Counted from the stretch's first letter, positions 1 to 9,034 are shown. The stretch: 64,000 nucleotides of DNA from Paenibacillus sp. MAEPY2 (GCF_000499205.1 NZ_AWUK01000017.1:186001-250000), one strand, 5' to 3'. Notes: generated from the letters alone by a model not told the origin. Made by a program: numbers and translations.

Positions 1-1268
1 CGGACCTGCTCCAGTTCCTTATGAATATCAATAAGCTCATCTGACAGCTCCAGGTTATAGCGCATATATCCCGACAGATTAACGATTAACTCACGTGCCC
101 GATCCGGCTTGGTGCGAATCGATGAAGCAATGGCGTTCAGCGCATTGAATAGAAAATGAGGATGAATCGTGGTCTGTAATGCACGCAGCTCCGCCTTATT
201 GGCCGCAGCCTTGATCTCCTCCACACGAGATACTTCCATCTGGGTGGAAATAATCTGGGACAGGCCCACAGCCATCGTTTGCAAAGGATACGTGATCTTG
301 TACGCTTTGCGGTAATAAATTTTCAGAGCCCCCGTCACTTCGCCCCGCTCTTTGAGTGGAATGATGAGGAGGGAGTGAATATCCGGCGTTTTTTCATCAA
401 TAACATCATTGCTAATCGTAATCTCTCCGCTGGAGATCGTTTTCTTCGTCATCTCACTAATAATTTCATTCCCGATATGATATCGTTCCTCACCAAACCC
501 CACATAAGCCAGTACATTTCGGGTATCCGTAATCGCAACCGCATCCGCCTGAATATCCTCCTGAATAATCCGGCAAATCTTCCGCAAAGAATCTTCGTCA
601 ATGGAACGGAAGTATGGCAAGGTCTTGTTCGCAATCTCCAGCGCCAGCTTGGCCTGACGAGCCGCAATCATTTCCTTTTCCCCTTCCACACTCTGCACCA
701 GCAGCACGATCAGCCCAATATTCATCTCACCCAATATCATCGGCAATGCAATCTTCGAGACAATATCCGCTCCCAGCGGATCGGGATAGGAATACAACAG
801 AATCAGCAGCATCGTAAGTGCCTCACAGATCATTCCGGCCGCAATACCGACCATCCAGCGCTTCGACTTGGGCGTATACTTATGTATATAACCGGACACC
901 AGACCTGCCAGGATACTCGTAATCAGACAGGGGATCGCCGTAATCCCATCCATATCGATCAAGTACCGATGCACCCCGGAGACAATCCCGGTAATGATGC
1001 CTACAGGCGCTCCAAACAGAATGCCGCCAGACATGATCGCAATAATGCGCACATTCACCAGCGAGCCTTCCACATTAATTCCGGTATAGGTACCAAAGAT
1101 GGCAAATGCACAGAATAACAACGTAACCGCAATGTACTCCTGCCATCTCAATTTTCCCTTTTGCAAAATCTGCCTAAACCGCGGTATCCTCGACAGAAAG
1201 AATAAAAATATAATCAGCAGTGCCGCCCGTTCAAACAACCCCAGCAGCATCGAAAACATCTCCGTCAA
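1..1268 (-). CDS. lytS: LytS-type sensor histidine kinase, C-terminus cut by window edge
   Basis: The visible part encodes about 422 residues and runs off the left end. The N-terminus has several hydrophobic segments with the 5TM-LYT signature (residues like [11 protein letters not shown] and [15 protein letters not shown]). A GAF-like region follows, then the histidine kinase motif [12 protein letters not shown] and the helix [13 protein letters not shown], both typical of the LytS/YehU family. The ATP-binding domain lies outside the window. The family senses membrane or cell-wall state, or extracellular metabolites, and phosphorylates a LytTR-type regulator; the partner is not visible. I place the start at a TTG (1268-1266) six bases after GGAGGAA; an in-frame ATG at 1259 is the alternative. 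Confidence 0.88.
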   Translation of the reverse strand, partial: MTEMFSMLLGLFERAALLIIFLFFLSRIPRFRQILQKGKLRWQEYIAVTLLFCAFAIFGTYTGINVEGSLVNVRIIAIMSGGILFGAPVGIITGIVSGVHRYLIDMDGITAIPCLITSILAGLVSGYIHKYTPKSKRWMVGIAAGMICEALTMLLILLYSYPDPLGADIVSKIALPMILGEMNIGLIVLLVQSVEGEKEMIAARQAKLALEIANKTLPYFRSIDEDSLRKICRIIQEDIQADAVAITDTRNVLAYVGFGEERYHIGNEIISEMTKKTISSGEITISNDVIDEKTPDIHSLLIIPLKERGEVTGALKIYYRKAYKITYPLQTMAVGLSQIISTQMEVSRVEEIKAAANKAELRALQTTIHPHFLFNALNAIASSIRTKPDRARELIVNLSGYMRYNLELSDELIDIHKELEQV

Positions 1269-1586
1269 TCTGACTTCCTCCACATCCGTCAAAAATAAAC
1301 GCCCATGATCGTAGCAGCGTTTTCTCACCTTGAGTCCATATATGCTCGTATGCAACAGTTTACCGCTCCCCCAGGAGGAAAGCAAAGTCAATCCTGTGAA
1401 AATGAGATGTACAGGAATTTAGTGGACAGTCTCTTACCTGTTGAATAGACGAAACAGAATTCATTTTATTCCAATTGATTCTCTTCTCTACACATAAAAT
1501 ATCACTTCCATAAATCCACTGTGTTATAATTAATTGGAACATTATGCTAATTGGTTCAATGTAATTTATTAAGAAAGGTGTATTAC
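1269..1586. other. A+T-rich intergenic region between lytS and a small membrane gene
   Basis: No convincing gene lies here. It separates the divergent lytS and the small membrane gene and must hold both promoters. The stretch is clearly richer in A+T than the lytS gene. The only confident element is an extended -10 box just before the small gene. Confidence 0.6.
1522..1530 (+). promoter_or_regulatory. Extended -10 promoter element
   Basis: TGTTATAAT is a perfect TATAAT preceded by the TG of an extended -10, about 57 bases before the start of the small membrane gene. No good -35 box sits 17 bases upstream, which is usual for extended -10 promoters. Confidence 0.5.
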
Positions 1587-1847
1587 ATGTTTATAATGCT
1601 ATTGATAGGTTCACTCCTGCTTTTTAGTGGTTTGTGGCACATCGTTTACTTTATCTCGAAGCGCACCAAAAACCCTGATCGTTCCTCTGCTCATGTGCTG
1701 AGAATGATCTTAAGTATTTCAACCCTCGTACTAATAGCTGAAAACTACATATATAAAACAATACCCTCTAACAACATTTTAATTTTAGTATTTATTGCAT
1801 CCTTAATAGCCACCAGTTCTTTCTTTGTTAAGAATAAAGAGCGATGA
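1587..1847 (+). CDS. Small membrane protein of unknown function
   Basis: Eighty-six residues. There are three hydrophobic stretches (about residues 2-22, 37-53 and 59-77) separated by short charged loops such as SKRTKNPDRS, and the protein ends in a basic tail (KNKER). This suggests a small integral membrane protein with three spans. I chose the ATG at 1587, which follows AAAGGTG at good spacing, rather than an in-frame ATG at 1551 that has no ribosome binding site. I do not recognise the family. Base composition is A+T-rich, like the lipoprotein downstream. Confidence 0.6.
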   Translation: MFIMLLIGSLLLFSGLWHIVYFISKRTKNPDRSSAHVLRMILSISTLVLIAENYIYKTIPSNNILILVFIASLIATSSFFVKNKER

Positions 1848-1974
1848 GATGGCACAATCTTTTTCTCTAGCTAACATGCGAAGTCATAAAAAATTATCTA
1901 AAGTTCTTCTATTAAAAACTGCCTTATAATCAACATGCTCCGTTTATCTCGTATTCCAAGGAGGAATTTACTTA

Positions 1975-2556
1975 ATGAAAAATCTCTCTTATGGTATTTT
2001 ATCTCTATGTTTAATTGGAATCTTACTTCTCTCAGCATGCGGAAAATCACACGATAATAACACCCTTTCCAATAACGAAAAACCGAACAACACAACAAGC
2101 CAAGTCCCTTCAACCAACATTACACCAACAAACATTGAACGTCTGATTGGACTAACAGAGATTGAAGCAATTAAGGACATCACAGCGGCTGATTTTAAGA
2201 AAGGTGTCTATATTAATTTCGACAAATATAAAAGCAGCTTCTTTGACGAAAAGATTATCTCCAAGTTAAGTAATAATCTTGAATCGGTTGTAGAGAATAA
2301 CGAAAAGAAGTTTAAACAGAATCTGAATAAAAAGTCTTTGGAATCCATCAGAGAACGCTTTTATTACAAAAACACAGCCGACCAATTCATGTTCTATGAG
2401 TTAGATCTTTTAGAAAAACTCGATCATCCAGAACAAATTAGAGCAGGCGTACGCTTTGCAAGAAAATCCTCATACGGAAGTATTGAGAATCAAGGTATTA
2501 CCTACTTCTTTACTAAAAACGAAGAAGGTGAATGGGGTATTGAAAATATAGATTAA
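1975..2556 (+). CDS. Predicted lipoprotein of unknown function
   Basis: A 193-residue secreted lipoprotein. It has a short basic N-terminus, a hydrophobic core and the lipobox LLSAC ending at Cys-22, followed by a polar Asn/Thr/Ser-rich linker (about residues 24-50). The rest is a charged globular region rich in Lys, Asn and Glu with no motif I know. The start is well supported by AAGGAGGAATTT upstream. It follows the small membrane gene in the same direction, 127 bases downstream, and shares its A+T-rich composition. The end of the gene is followed by a strong hairpin. Function is unknown. Confidence 0.8.
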   Translation: MKNLSYGILSLCLIGILLLSACGKSHDNNTLSNNEKPNNTTSQVPSTNITPTNIERLIGLTEIEAIKDITAADFKKGVYINFDKYKSSFFDEKIISKLSNNLESVVENNEKKFKQNLNKKSLESIRERFYYKNTADQFMFYELDLLEKLDHPEQIRAGVRFARKSSYGSIENQGITYFFTKNEEGEWGIENID

Positions 2557-2593
2557 TTCCCACTACAGTGTTTTGTATCATGCTGCTAAAAAT

Positions 2594-2640
2594 AAAAAGG
2601 GGTTCCATAAGTCATCTTCCTGACTTATGGAACCCCCTTC
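2594..2640. terminator. Strong hairpin with a 16-bp perfect stem
   Basis: Arms 2599-2614 and 2621-2636 pair perfectly around a six-base loop. The T-rich tract follows the stem on the minus strand (complement of AAATAAAAA at 2589-2598), so termination of minus-strand RNA is best supported. The same hairpin also lies just after the plus-strand lipoprotein gene. Confidence 0.7.
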
Positions 2641-2679
2641 CACTAAATTACTTCATACACATTCGATGTAATATGGTTT

Positions 2680-2870
2680 TTATAAAGTGAAACTAAAATT
2701 TACACAATAACGGAGAGGACAGAAAAAACCTGAAGAAGCGAAGCGTGCGCCTTTATCCCCAGATTTTCCCCTTTGAAAAAGGCAATTCGAAAAATCCGGG
2801 GATAACAGCGCTCGGAAGGTTGTTCTGTCATCGTAGTGCCCCGTGTAAATGAAACTGTTTCATTTTATAC
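2680..2870. repeat. Large imperfect inverted repeat (about 190 bp)
   Basis: The left arm (about 2680-2766) and the right arm (about 2785-2870) are reverse complements in several blocks. The outer block pairs ATAAAGTGAAAC with GTTTCATTTTAT, then TTTACAC with GTGTAAA, then GGACAGAA with TTCTGTCA, and the inner block pairs TTATCCCC with GGGGATAA. The loop holds CCCCTTTGAAAAAGG. No reading frame spans it. The size and nested pairing suggest a folded intergenic repeat (MITE-like or structured RNA) rather than a simple terminator. Confidence 0.65.
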
Positions 2871-2892
2871 CACCCAACATGACATCGAATCC

Positions 2893-3180
2893 CTACCTAA
2901 ACATGCCCCACAGCTTAATCAAATGAAACGTATTGTTCGGATCGATCTTCTGCGCAAGGACAAAAGCAACGAATTGTTCCTCTTGAGCCGTTGAAAAATT
3001 CTCGTTCAAAATGACCGCTGACGACTTGACCAATCTTCTCACCTTGGCCTTATCCTGCAAATCAGACTTGGAGACCCCATCTATCAACTTTTTGATACGC
3101 TCTTTGACAGCGGGATTTTTCATCTTCGTTTTGATCCGCTCCACCAGCTGCGGACTGATTCCATATTGTTGGTAACCCAA
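2893..3180 (-). CDS. Stage VI sporulation protein F-like protein
   Basis: Ninety-five residues, small and helical. The segment around KLIDGVSKSDLQDKAKVRRL resembles the SpoVIF family (B. subtilis SpoVIF, needed for spore coat maturation under GerE/SigK control). Family assignment is from remembered similarity, not a search. I start it at a TTG (3180-3178), because a GTG at 3192 overlaps the AGGAGGTG ribosome binding site and could not be used. It lies just downstream of recG on the same strand, with 113 bases between. A sporulation-specific promoter is likely, but I cannot point to one with confidence. Confidence 0.65.
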   Translation of the reverse strand: MGYQQYGISPQLVERIKTKMKNPAVKERIKKLIDGVSKSDLQDKAKVRRLVKSSAVILNENFSTAQEEQFVAFVLAQKIDPNNTFHLIKLWGMFR

Positions 3181-3293
3181 AACGTACAGCACCTCCTGAA
3201 TAATGAACTCACTTCTTATTCATATGACAGAAGGGCCTGTACACTTGACATATTCCCACGGAAAATGTGGAAAACCACAACTCGGCAGCCCAA

Positions 3294-5339
3294 TCAATCG
3301 ATCAGATCCCCCTGGAATACTTGCTGCTGCTGTAAAAAATCACGTAAAGGCGCGTAGTCAACAGAGGTCCAGAAGCTTGCATCCGCAATCAGGCTGGACA
3401 CGTCATCCCGGGCCTGCTCCAATACGGCAAAATCCGCAACCATGTCGGCAAGACGGAACTCGGGTAATCCACTTTGCTTCGTACCAAAGAAATCGCCCGG
3501 TCCCCGCAGATCCAGATCCCGACGGGATACTTCGAATCCATCTTCGGTTTCTGTCATGACCTTCATGCGCTCCTGCCCAACCTCCGTCTTGGGGTCAGCA
3601 ATGAGCACACAATAGGAGGCATGAGCGCCCCGACCGACCCGGCCACGAAGCTGATGCAGCTGCGACAGACCGAAGCGGTCCGCATCCATAATGACCATCA
3701 GCGTTGCGTTAGGCACATCAACCCCGACCTCCACAACCGTTGTGGAGACCAGAAGCTGAATATCGTTACTATAAAAGTCACGCATCATCTCTTCCTTCTC
3801 GCCAGCCGTCATCCGTCCATGCAGCAGACCTACACGGTACTTCGGAAAGTTCTGCTGCATCTGGATATGAAGATCAATCGCATTCTGTACATCCAGCTTC
3901 TCCGACTCTTCAATGAGCGGACAGATCAGATAGGCTTGACGTCCTTGGTCCACTTCTCGCGAAATAAAACCAAGCACCCGGTCCATCATGTCATGCTTAA
4001 CCCAGTACGTCGAGATTGGAATCCTTCCTTTTGGACGTTCCGAGATGGTCGACACTTCAATATCACCAAAAGCCGTAATGGCCAGTGTACGTGGAATAGG
4101 TGTCGCCGTCATCGTTAACACATCCGGGTTGTACCCTTTACGCCGCAAAATGCTGCGCTGGTTCACACCGAAGCGATGCTGTTCATCCGTAACGACAAGA
4201 CCCAGGTCGCGGAAAAATACATCCTCCTGAATCAGAGCGTGTGTACCCACCACAATGTCGATCATACCCATCTGCAAGGATGCAATCAGATCTTTGCGCT
4301 TCCGTCCATTCACACTGCCCGTTAACAGCCCCACCGTTACGCCAAAAGGTTCAAATAGCTTTTGCAATGAGCGCATATGCTGTTCTGCCAGAATCTCCGT
4401 AGGGACCATCAGAGCTCCCTGAAAACCGGAACGAACGGTTGTATACAGGGCAATTGCCGCAATAACCGTTTTTCCAGAGCCTACATCGCCTTGCAACAGA
4501 CGGTTCATCGAATACGGTGAACGCATATCATGCAGAATTTCAAGCTCTACCTTCTTCTGTGCATCCGTCAGTTCAAATGGCAGACTGCGAACAAACTCGC
4601 GAATCGTTGTATTATCCGTTGTATGCACTACACCATCCATACGGTCCCGGTTCAATGCACGATAAGCCTGCATCTTGAGTTGAAACAAAAATAGTTCCTC
4701 ATACACCATCCGCTGTCTGGCCTGCTGGCCTTCCCGGTTATCCTGTGGGCGATGAATTCCGGCAATCGCCTGTTTGCGGGGCATGAATCCATATTTCTTC
4801 ATGAGTGATTGAGGCAGAATTTCGGGGATCATGTCCCCGAACTGGACTAACCCCTGATTAATCGTTTTGCGCATCCAGGACTGTGTAAGCTTGCCGGTTA
4901 CCGAATACACAGGCTGCAGCGTGCCCGATCGTCCTTCCCCTTTATCCGGGAATTCCGAATCTGTTACAGTCATCTGCATACGCTTCTGTTCCCATTTCCC
5001 CGTAATCACAATCTCCCGGTTGGGTGTAAGCTGCTCCTTCAAAAAATGCCGATTGAACCAAGTGGCTGAAATCATCCACTCTTCCGTCATTACCTTACAG
5101 GTAAGGCGTGACTTTTTGCCATAACGCTGCAAAACCGGGATACCCATCACTTTACCCTGTACCGTAATTTTGTCCCCATCCTTGACTTCGCTGAGCGAAC
5201 GCAGACGATAGTCCTCATAACGGAACGGATAGTATTCAAGCAGGTCTTTTACAGTAGAGATGCCAAAGGCGTGAAGCTCTCCCTCTTTGAGAGCACTCAC
5301 GCCGCTAATTTGTTTAACCGATATTTCTTCCCATTTCAT
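3294..5339 (-). CDS. recG: ATP-dependent DNA helicase RecG
   Basis: A 681-residue helicase that remodels stalled replication forks and Holliday junctions. The N-terminal wedge/OB region (about 50-150) is followed by Walker A GDVGSGKT (284-291), the DEQH box (385-388) and the C-terminal helicase lobe with QLRGRVGRG and the TRG-type end. Length equals the family norm. The chosen ATG gives MKWEEISVKQISGV, ten bases after the degV stop and with GAGGGA upstream, so it is probably cotranscribed with degV and fakA. The same fakA-to-recG neighbourhood exists in Bacillus. Confidence 0.97.
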   Translation of the reverse strand: MKWEEISVKQISGVSALKEGELHAFGISTVKDLLEYYPFRYEDYRLRSLSEVKDGDKITVQGKVMGIPVLQRYGKKSRLTCKVMTEEWMISATWFNRHFLKEQLTPNREIVITGKWEQKRMQMTVTDSEFPDKGEGRSGTLQPVYSVTGKLTQSWMRKTINQGLVQFGDMIPEILPQSLMKKYGFMPRKQAIAGIHRPQDNREGQQARQRMVYEELFLFQLKMQAYRALNRDRMDGVVHTTDNTTIREFVRSLPFELTDAQKKVELEILHDMRSPYSMNRLLQGDVGSGKTVIAAIALYTTVRSGFQGALMVPTEILAEQHMRSLQKLFEPFGVTVGLLTGSVNGRKRKDLIASLQMGMIDIVVGTHALIQEDVFFRDLGLVVTDEQHRFGVNQRSILRRKGYNPDVLTMTATPIPRTLAITAFGDIEVSTISERPKGRIPISTYWVKHDMMDRVLGFISREVDQGRQAYLICPLIEESEKLDVQNAIDLHIQMQQNFPKYRVGLLHGRMTAGEKEEMMRDFYSNDIQLLVSTTVVEVGVDVPNATLMVIMDADRFGLSQLHQLRGRVGRGAHASYCVLIADPKTEVGQERMKVMTETEDGFEVSRRDLDLRGPGDFFGTKQSGLPEFRLADMVADFAVLEQARDDVSSLIADASFWTSVDYAPLRDFLQQQQVFQGDLID

Positions 5340-5349
5340 GTCTAATCCC

Positions 5350-6213
5350 TCATTCCGGAACAGGCCACATAAAGATGGCAATTACGCCTGGCCCAACATG
5401 GCTGCCAATGACGGCTCCAATATTGGTATACACCACTTCATTCAGTGTAAAATGCCCACGCAACTGCTCTGCACAAGCGATCGCTGATCCGGGGTCTGCG
5501 GTATGACCTACCGCCAGATTAACACGTTGACCCGCCAGATCCTGCTGAAACAGCTCAATAATGCGTGCCATGGCTTTTTTGTGACCTCTGACTTTCTCCA
5601 CTGCGTAAATAACGCCTTCCTCATCAATGGACAAGATCGGTTTAATATTCAGCAGTGTTCCCAAGATGGCCGCAGCCTTGCCAATCCGACCGCCTTTCTG
5701 TAAATACTCCAAGGTGTCTACAAGAAAGAACAGCTTGCGGCTCCGCTGCATAGCTGCTACAGCCGCAGCAATCTCCGCTGCGGATTTGCCTTGCTCGGCA
5801 AGCTCGGCAGCCTGTACGACCAATAATCCATATCCATAGGATGCAGACTTCGAATCCAGTACCGTTATATCGCCTTCACGTTCCAGCAACGATTTGCCGA
5901 GCAGCGCCGATTGATAGGTACCACTCATACCGGAAGACAAATGAATCGATACAATGGACCGTTCCGGGTCCTCATCCAACAGTGTGTTATAGATATTCAT
6001 AAAATCAGTGGGAGAAGGCTGTGAGGTTGTAGGCAGCACAGATGCCTTCTCCAACTTTGCATAGAACTGTTCTGAAGTCAGATCAACACCGTCTGCATAA
6101 GCTTCTTCCCCAAACAGAACACGCAGCGGAACAACATGAATCCCGTATTTACGTACCAGTTCTTCGGGTATATCCGCGGTACTGTCGGTTACGATCGCAA
6201 CCTTGTGGCTCAT
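5350..6213 (-). CDS. DegV family fatty-acid-binding protein (FakB-like)
   Basis: A 287-residue DegV fold protein. The N-terminal VAIVTDSTADIP and the central THR/SER-rich TTSQPSP segment are family hallmarks. DegV/FakB proteins bind a fatty acid and present its carboxyl group to the kinase FakA, giving acyl phosphate for PlsX/PlsY phospholipid synthesis. The gene follows fakA directly (78 bases) on the same strand, which makes a FakB role likely. The start has AGAGGAGGGAT upstream. Which fatty acid it prefers cannot be read from the sequence. Confidence 0.9.
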   Translation of the reverse strand: MSHKVAIVTDSTADIPEELVRKYGIHVVPLRVLFGEEAYADGVDLTSEQFYAKLEKASVLPTTSQPSPTDFMNIYNTLLDEDPERSIVSIHLSSGMSGTYQSALLGKSLLEREGDITVLDSKSASYGYGLLVVQAAELAEQGKSAAEIAAAVAAMQRSRKLFFLVDTLEYLQKGGRIGKAAAILGTLLNIKPILSIDEEGVIYAVEKVRGHKKAMARIIELFQQDLAGQRVNLAVGHTADPGSAIACAEQLRGHFTLNEVVYTNIGAVIGSHVGPGVIAIFMWPVPE

Positions 6214-6291
6214 GAGATCCCTCCTCTTTGCTTAAGTGCTATAGTGCATGTTCAAATAGTGATCCATTGGGGACTTTTTGAACAATCTCTA

Positions 6292-8100
6292 TTAGGACTC
6301 TACAGAGAACAAATAATAATAAACCGGCTGTCCTCCAAGATGCACCTCTACCTCAGCATCAGGATATTGTTCTTCGAGCCAAGCTACAAGCGCATCAGTA
6401 ATCTCAGGGGTCGCCTCGTCCCCTTCGAGAATGGTAATCACTTCATCTCCGCTCTCCATCATCTGTTGCAGCAAGCCTTCACATGCGTGCAGCATGCTTT
6501 CGTCTGTTGCCACGATCTTGGAATTGTGGATACCGATGTAGTGTCCCGCTTTGATATCAAGCTCATCATATTGCGTATCTCTGACCGCATGAGTCACTTG
6601 ACCAGACTGCACCCGGCTAATTGCCTCAAGCATATGGTCACGGTTGGTTTCCGCAGACTCATCCTCCTGGAAAGCAAAAGCCGCTGCCATGCCCTGAGGA
6701 ATCGTCTTGCTCGGAATGACTGTAATTCGGCGCTCATCTTCAAGCAACTCTCCAGCCTGCTGCGCAGCAAGTACAATGTTGGAGTTGTTCGGCAAAATAA
6801 ACACCTGTTCCGCTGCAATCGAACGCACCGCTTTCACAAAATCTTCAGTGCTCGGATTCATCGTCTGTCCACCAGACAGAACAACATCCACGCCGAGACT
6901 CTTGAAAATCTCTGCAATGCCATCCCCGGAAGATACCGCGATAAAGCCATATGGCGCCATCTCATCTGCTGGTGGCTCCGCTTGCTCCAGACTGCGTGTT
7001 GCTTCAGGCGGGATCTCTGCGAACAATTCAGGCGATGGCGCTATGTCCATGCCAGCAGTCAGCAGATCACGATGCTGCTCACGCATATTGAGAATGTGAA
7101 TTTGTGTGATTTCTCCATAACGGAGGGCCAGGTTTAATACATCTCCAGGTGTCTTGGAATGCACGTGAACCTTAATCACTTCATCGTCAGCAATAATAAT
7201 GATGGAATCTCCGTTAACTGACAACGCTTTCCGGAATGCCTCGTCATCGAATGCAACGCCTGCGTTCTCTCCCAGCTCGCGATTAATAAAGAACTCCATG
7301 TCATACAGGAACTCAATATCTTCCGTTTCCAGTCTCGCTTGAGCAGACATTGGCATCTCCGGCACGATCACCTGCTGTGCAGGCTTCGCAGGAATTAGTT
7401 CTGACGGTGCAGCCGGTTTCAATGCAGACGAAGCTACGGTTGGCTGTACGTCTTTCTGAAAGGTTGTGCGACTAGCCCCGTCCGTTTGCAACAGAACGTC
7501 CATAAAGCCCTCGTAGATATATACAAGCCCCTGGCCGCCTGAATCCACAACGCCGACCTGTTTCAATACAGGCAGCAGTTCCGGAGTCATTGCCAGTGCT
7601 TCTTTTGCTTTTAACAAAACTTCATTCATTAATTCAGTTATATCATTCGTCCGTCTTGCGTAGTAGCTGGCATGTTTCGCCGCTTCCTTGGCTACGGTAA
7701 GAATGGTCCCTTCAACGGGTTTCACTACAGCTTTGTAAGCTGCGTCCACACCGTTCTGCAGGGCTGCGGCGAACTGGAGTGTATTCAGTTCCTCGTAAGG
7801 AGCAGCTGAACGACTGAATCCACGGAACAATTGAGATAAAATTACTCCGGAGTTCCCCCGTGCACCCATAAGCAGGCCTTTCGATAAAATACCGGCAGCT
7901 TCTCCGATGGAGGCAGAACTCTTGCGTTTAATCTCTGCGACTCCTGCACTCATTGTCAAATTCATGTTCGTTCCCGTGTCGCCATCCGGCACAGGGAAAA
8001 CATTCAGGGAATTGACGTGCTCCGCATGCTGTCCAAGTTGTTCCGCTCCGGCAAGTACCATTGCGGTGAAATCTGTTCCATTTAAAGAACGTATACTCAA
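6292..8100 (-). CDS. fakA: Fatty acid kinase subunit FakA (DAK2 domain, YloV)
   Basis: A protein of 602 residues. The N-terminal DhaL/DAK2 kinase domain carries VFPVPDGDTGTNM with the metal-binding aspartates. A middle linker holds Pro/Ala-rich sequence, and the C-terminal part resembles the DegV-like fold found in FakA. It phosphorylates FakB-bound fatty acids, so host or recycled fatty acids enter phospholipids. I start it at TTG 8100-8098, giving MSIRSLNGTDFTAM, because AAGGGGAA lies at normal spacing and this matches the usual N-terminus. An ATG further upstream would add 26 unconserved residues. It is the first gene of a fakA-degV-recG unit. Confidence 0.93.
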   Translation of the reverse strand: MSIRSLNGTDFTAMVLAGAEQLGQHAEHVNSLNVFPVPDGDTGTNMNLTMSAGVAEIKRKSSASIGEAAGILSKGLLMGARGNSGVILSQLFRGFSRSAAPYEELNTLQFAAALQNGVDAAYKAVVKPVEGTILTVAKEAAKHASYYARRTNDITELMNEVLLKAKEALAMTPELLPVLKQVGVVDSGGQGLVYIYEGFMDVLLQTDGASRTTFQKDVQPTVASSALKPAAPSELIPAKPAQQVIVPEMPMSAQARLETEDIEFLYDMEFFINRELGENAGVAFDDEAFRKALSVNGDSIIIIADDEVIKVHVHSKTPGDVLNLALRYGEITQIHILNMREQHRDLLTAGMDIAPSPELFAEIPPEATRSLEQAEPPADEMAPYGFIAVSSGDGIAEIFKSLGVDVVLSGGQTMNPSTEDFVKAVRSIAAEQVFILPNNSNIVLAAQQAGELLEDERRITVIPSKTIPQGMAAAFAFQEDESAETNRDHMLEAISRVQSGQVTHAVRDTQYDELDIKAGHYIGIHNSKIVATDESMLHACEGLLQQMMESGDEVITILEGDEATPEITDALVAWLEEQYPDAEVEVHLGGQPVYYYLFSVES

Positions 8101-8532
8101 GTGAGAATTCCCCTTCCTAGCTTGATACACGAACATCTTGCACCAAGATGTATCTGGTCTGTTCATGCGCAAACGCATATCGCGTTATTCTTCGTCCATA
8201 CCTTGTCCGGCACAGGCATACAATACATAATGTCAGCCGGATTAACGGTCTGGGCGGCCGGGCAACCGATATCCTGCAATTGCTCTGTAACCCCTAATTC
8301 GGGGCATACGGATATGCACCGGTATCAAGAGCCGGCATGAATGCCGCATGGAGACTGGTGCCAATGATGGAATGCCGCAGCTCACAGCGTTGCCAAAAAA
8401 GCAGACCACCGACCTCTAAGGCCGGTTTTTTCTCCGGCTACCCCGTGGCAACAGCCTGTTCACCACTGTATTATGGACTATTCAACATTGTACTATATTA
8501 GACAGGAGAAATAAATAAAGTTTTTGGATCAG
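8101..8532. other. Intergenic region between fakA and the rpmB promoter
   Basis: There is no recognisable gene. It contains small perfect inverted repeats, such as ACATCTTG-CAC-CAAGATGT near 8133-8151 and ATGCG-CAAA-CGCAT near 8165-8178, and a GC-rich hairpin before T6 near 8409-8432 (plus-strand orientation). In Bacillus an Asp23-family gene (yloU) sits between rpmB and fakA; here it is missing. A short cysteine-containing frame on the minus strand (about 8165-8310) ends just before fakA but has no good start. Confidence 0.55.
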
Positions 8533-8562
8533 TTGACGAAGCTTTTTTCAATATGATATTAT
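8533..8562 (+). promoter_or_regulatory. SigA-type promoter of rpmB
   Basis: TTGACG (8533-8538) and TATTAT (8557-8562) are separated by 18 bases. The predicted RNA starts near 8569 and would carry a leader of about 170 bases before the rpmB start. Confidence 0.6.
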
Positions 8563-8599
8563 ATTCAAGTATTGTTTTATGCAGGTTTAGTAATGGAAA

Positions 8600-8735
8600 T
8601 GATCCGGCTATGCCGGCTTGAACACACCATTAGCTACTGGAACCTGGCCATTGCGGTCAGGAAGAACAATTTTAGTCCGTATGGAATGACATTCGTGTCT
8701 CCGGAGGGCAACTGGTTATTTTAGGATAGGAGGTG
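8600..8735 (+). ncRNA. Structured 5' leader of rpmB
   Basis: Three hairpins lie in tandem: CCGGC-TAT-GCCGG (8604-8616), CCTGGCC-ATTGC-GGTCAGG (8643-8661) and GACA-TTCG-TGTC (8688-8699), the last with a UUCG tetraloop. They occupy most of the leader and end close to the ribosome binding site AGGAGGTG. This pattern would fit an autoregulatory ribosomal-protein leader, but I cannot match it to a known family. Confidence 0.45.
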
Positions 8736-8741
8736 TAATCT

Positions 8742-8930
8742 ATGTCTCGCAAATGTTATGTGACAGGTAAGAAACCGGGCACCGGTAACCACGTATCCCA
8801 CGCTAACAACCGTAACCGTCGTTCTTGGGGCGTAAACGTTCAGAAGGTCCGTATTCTCGTGAACGGTAAACCAAAACGTGTATACGTAAGCACCCGTGCA
8901 CTGAAAGCCGGTAAAGTGACTCGCGTATAA
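8742..8930 (+). CDS. rpmB: 50S ribosomal protein L28
   Basis: Sixty-two residues, the normal length for bacterial L28. [20 protein letters not shown] and the Asn-Arg-rich segment RRSWGVNVQ are family signatures. It is highly basic. A strong site AGGAGGTG lies eight bases before ATG. The N-terminal region has one Cys (Cys-5) rather than the four of zinc-binding paralogues, so this is the zinc-free form. It is transcribed opposite to all neighbours, from its own promoter, and ends at its own terminator. Confidence 0.97.
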   Translation: MSRKCYVTGKKPGTGNHVSHANNRNRRSWGVNVQKVRILVNGKPKRVYVSTRALKAGKVTRV

Positions 8931-8960
8931 TCACGCACAGCTACTATAAATCGGGTAAGC

Positions 8961-8993
8961 AAAAAGCACCTTGTTCCTTGCAGGTGCTTTTTT
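8961..8993. terminator. Terminator of rpmB (bidirectional)
   Basis: AAAAAGCACCT (8961-8971) pairs with AGGTGCTTTTT (8982-8992) around a ten-base loop. T runs follow on both strands, so it can also end minus-strand RNA coming from spoVM. Confidence 0.85.
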
Positions 8994-9034
8994 GGTATTC
9001 AGAAATAAAATCATGAATACACACATCAGCATGT

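Noticed and set aside
279-1118. 279-codon plus-strand open frame
   Set aside because: Antisense to the LytS kinase gene, which has clear membrane, GAF and kinase motifs.
1360-1542. 60-codon minus-strand frame upstream of lytS
   Set aside because: No ribosome binding site; the protein has no clear features and the region is A+T-rich intergenic DNA.
6136-7137. 333-codon plus-strand open frame
   Set aside because: Antisense to fakA and the start of degV; a shadow caused by codon bias.
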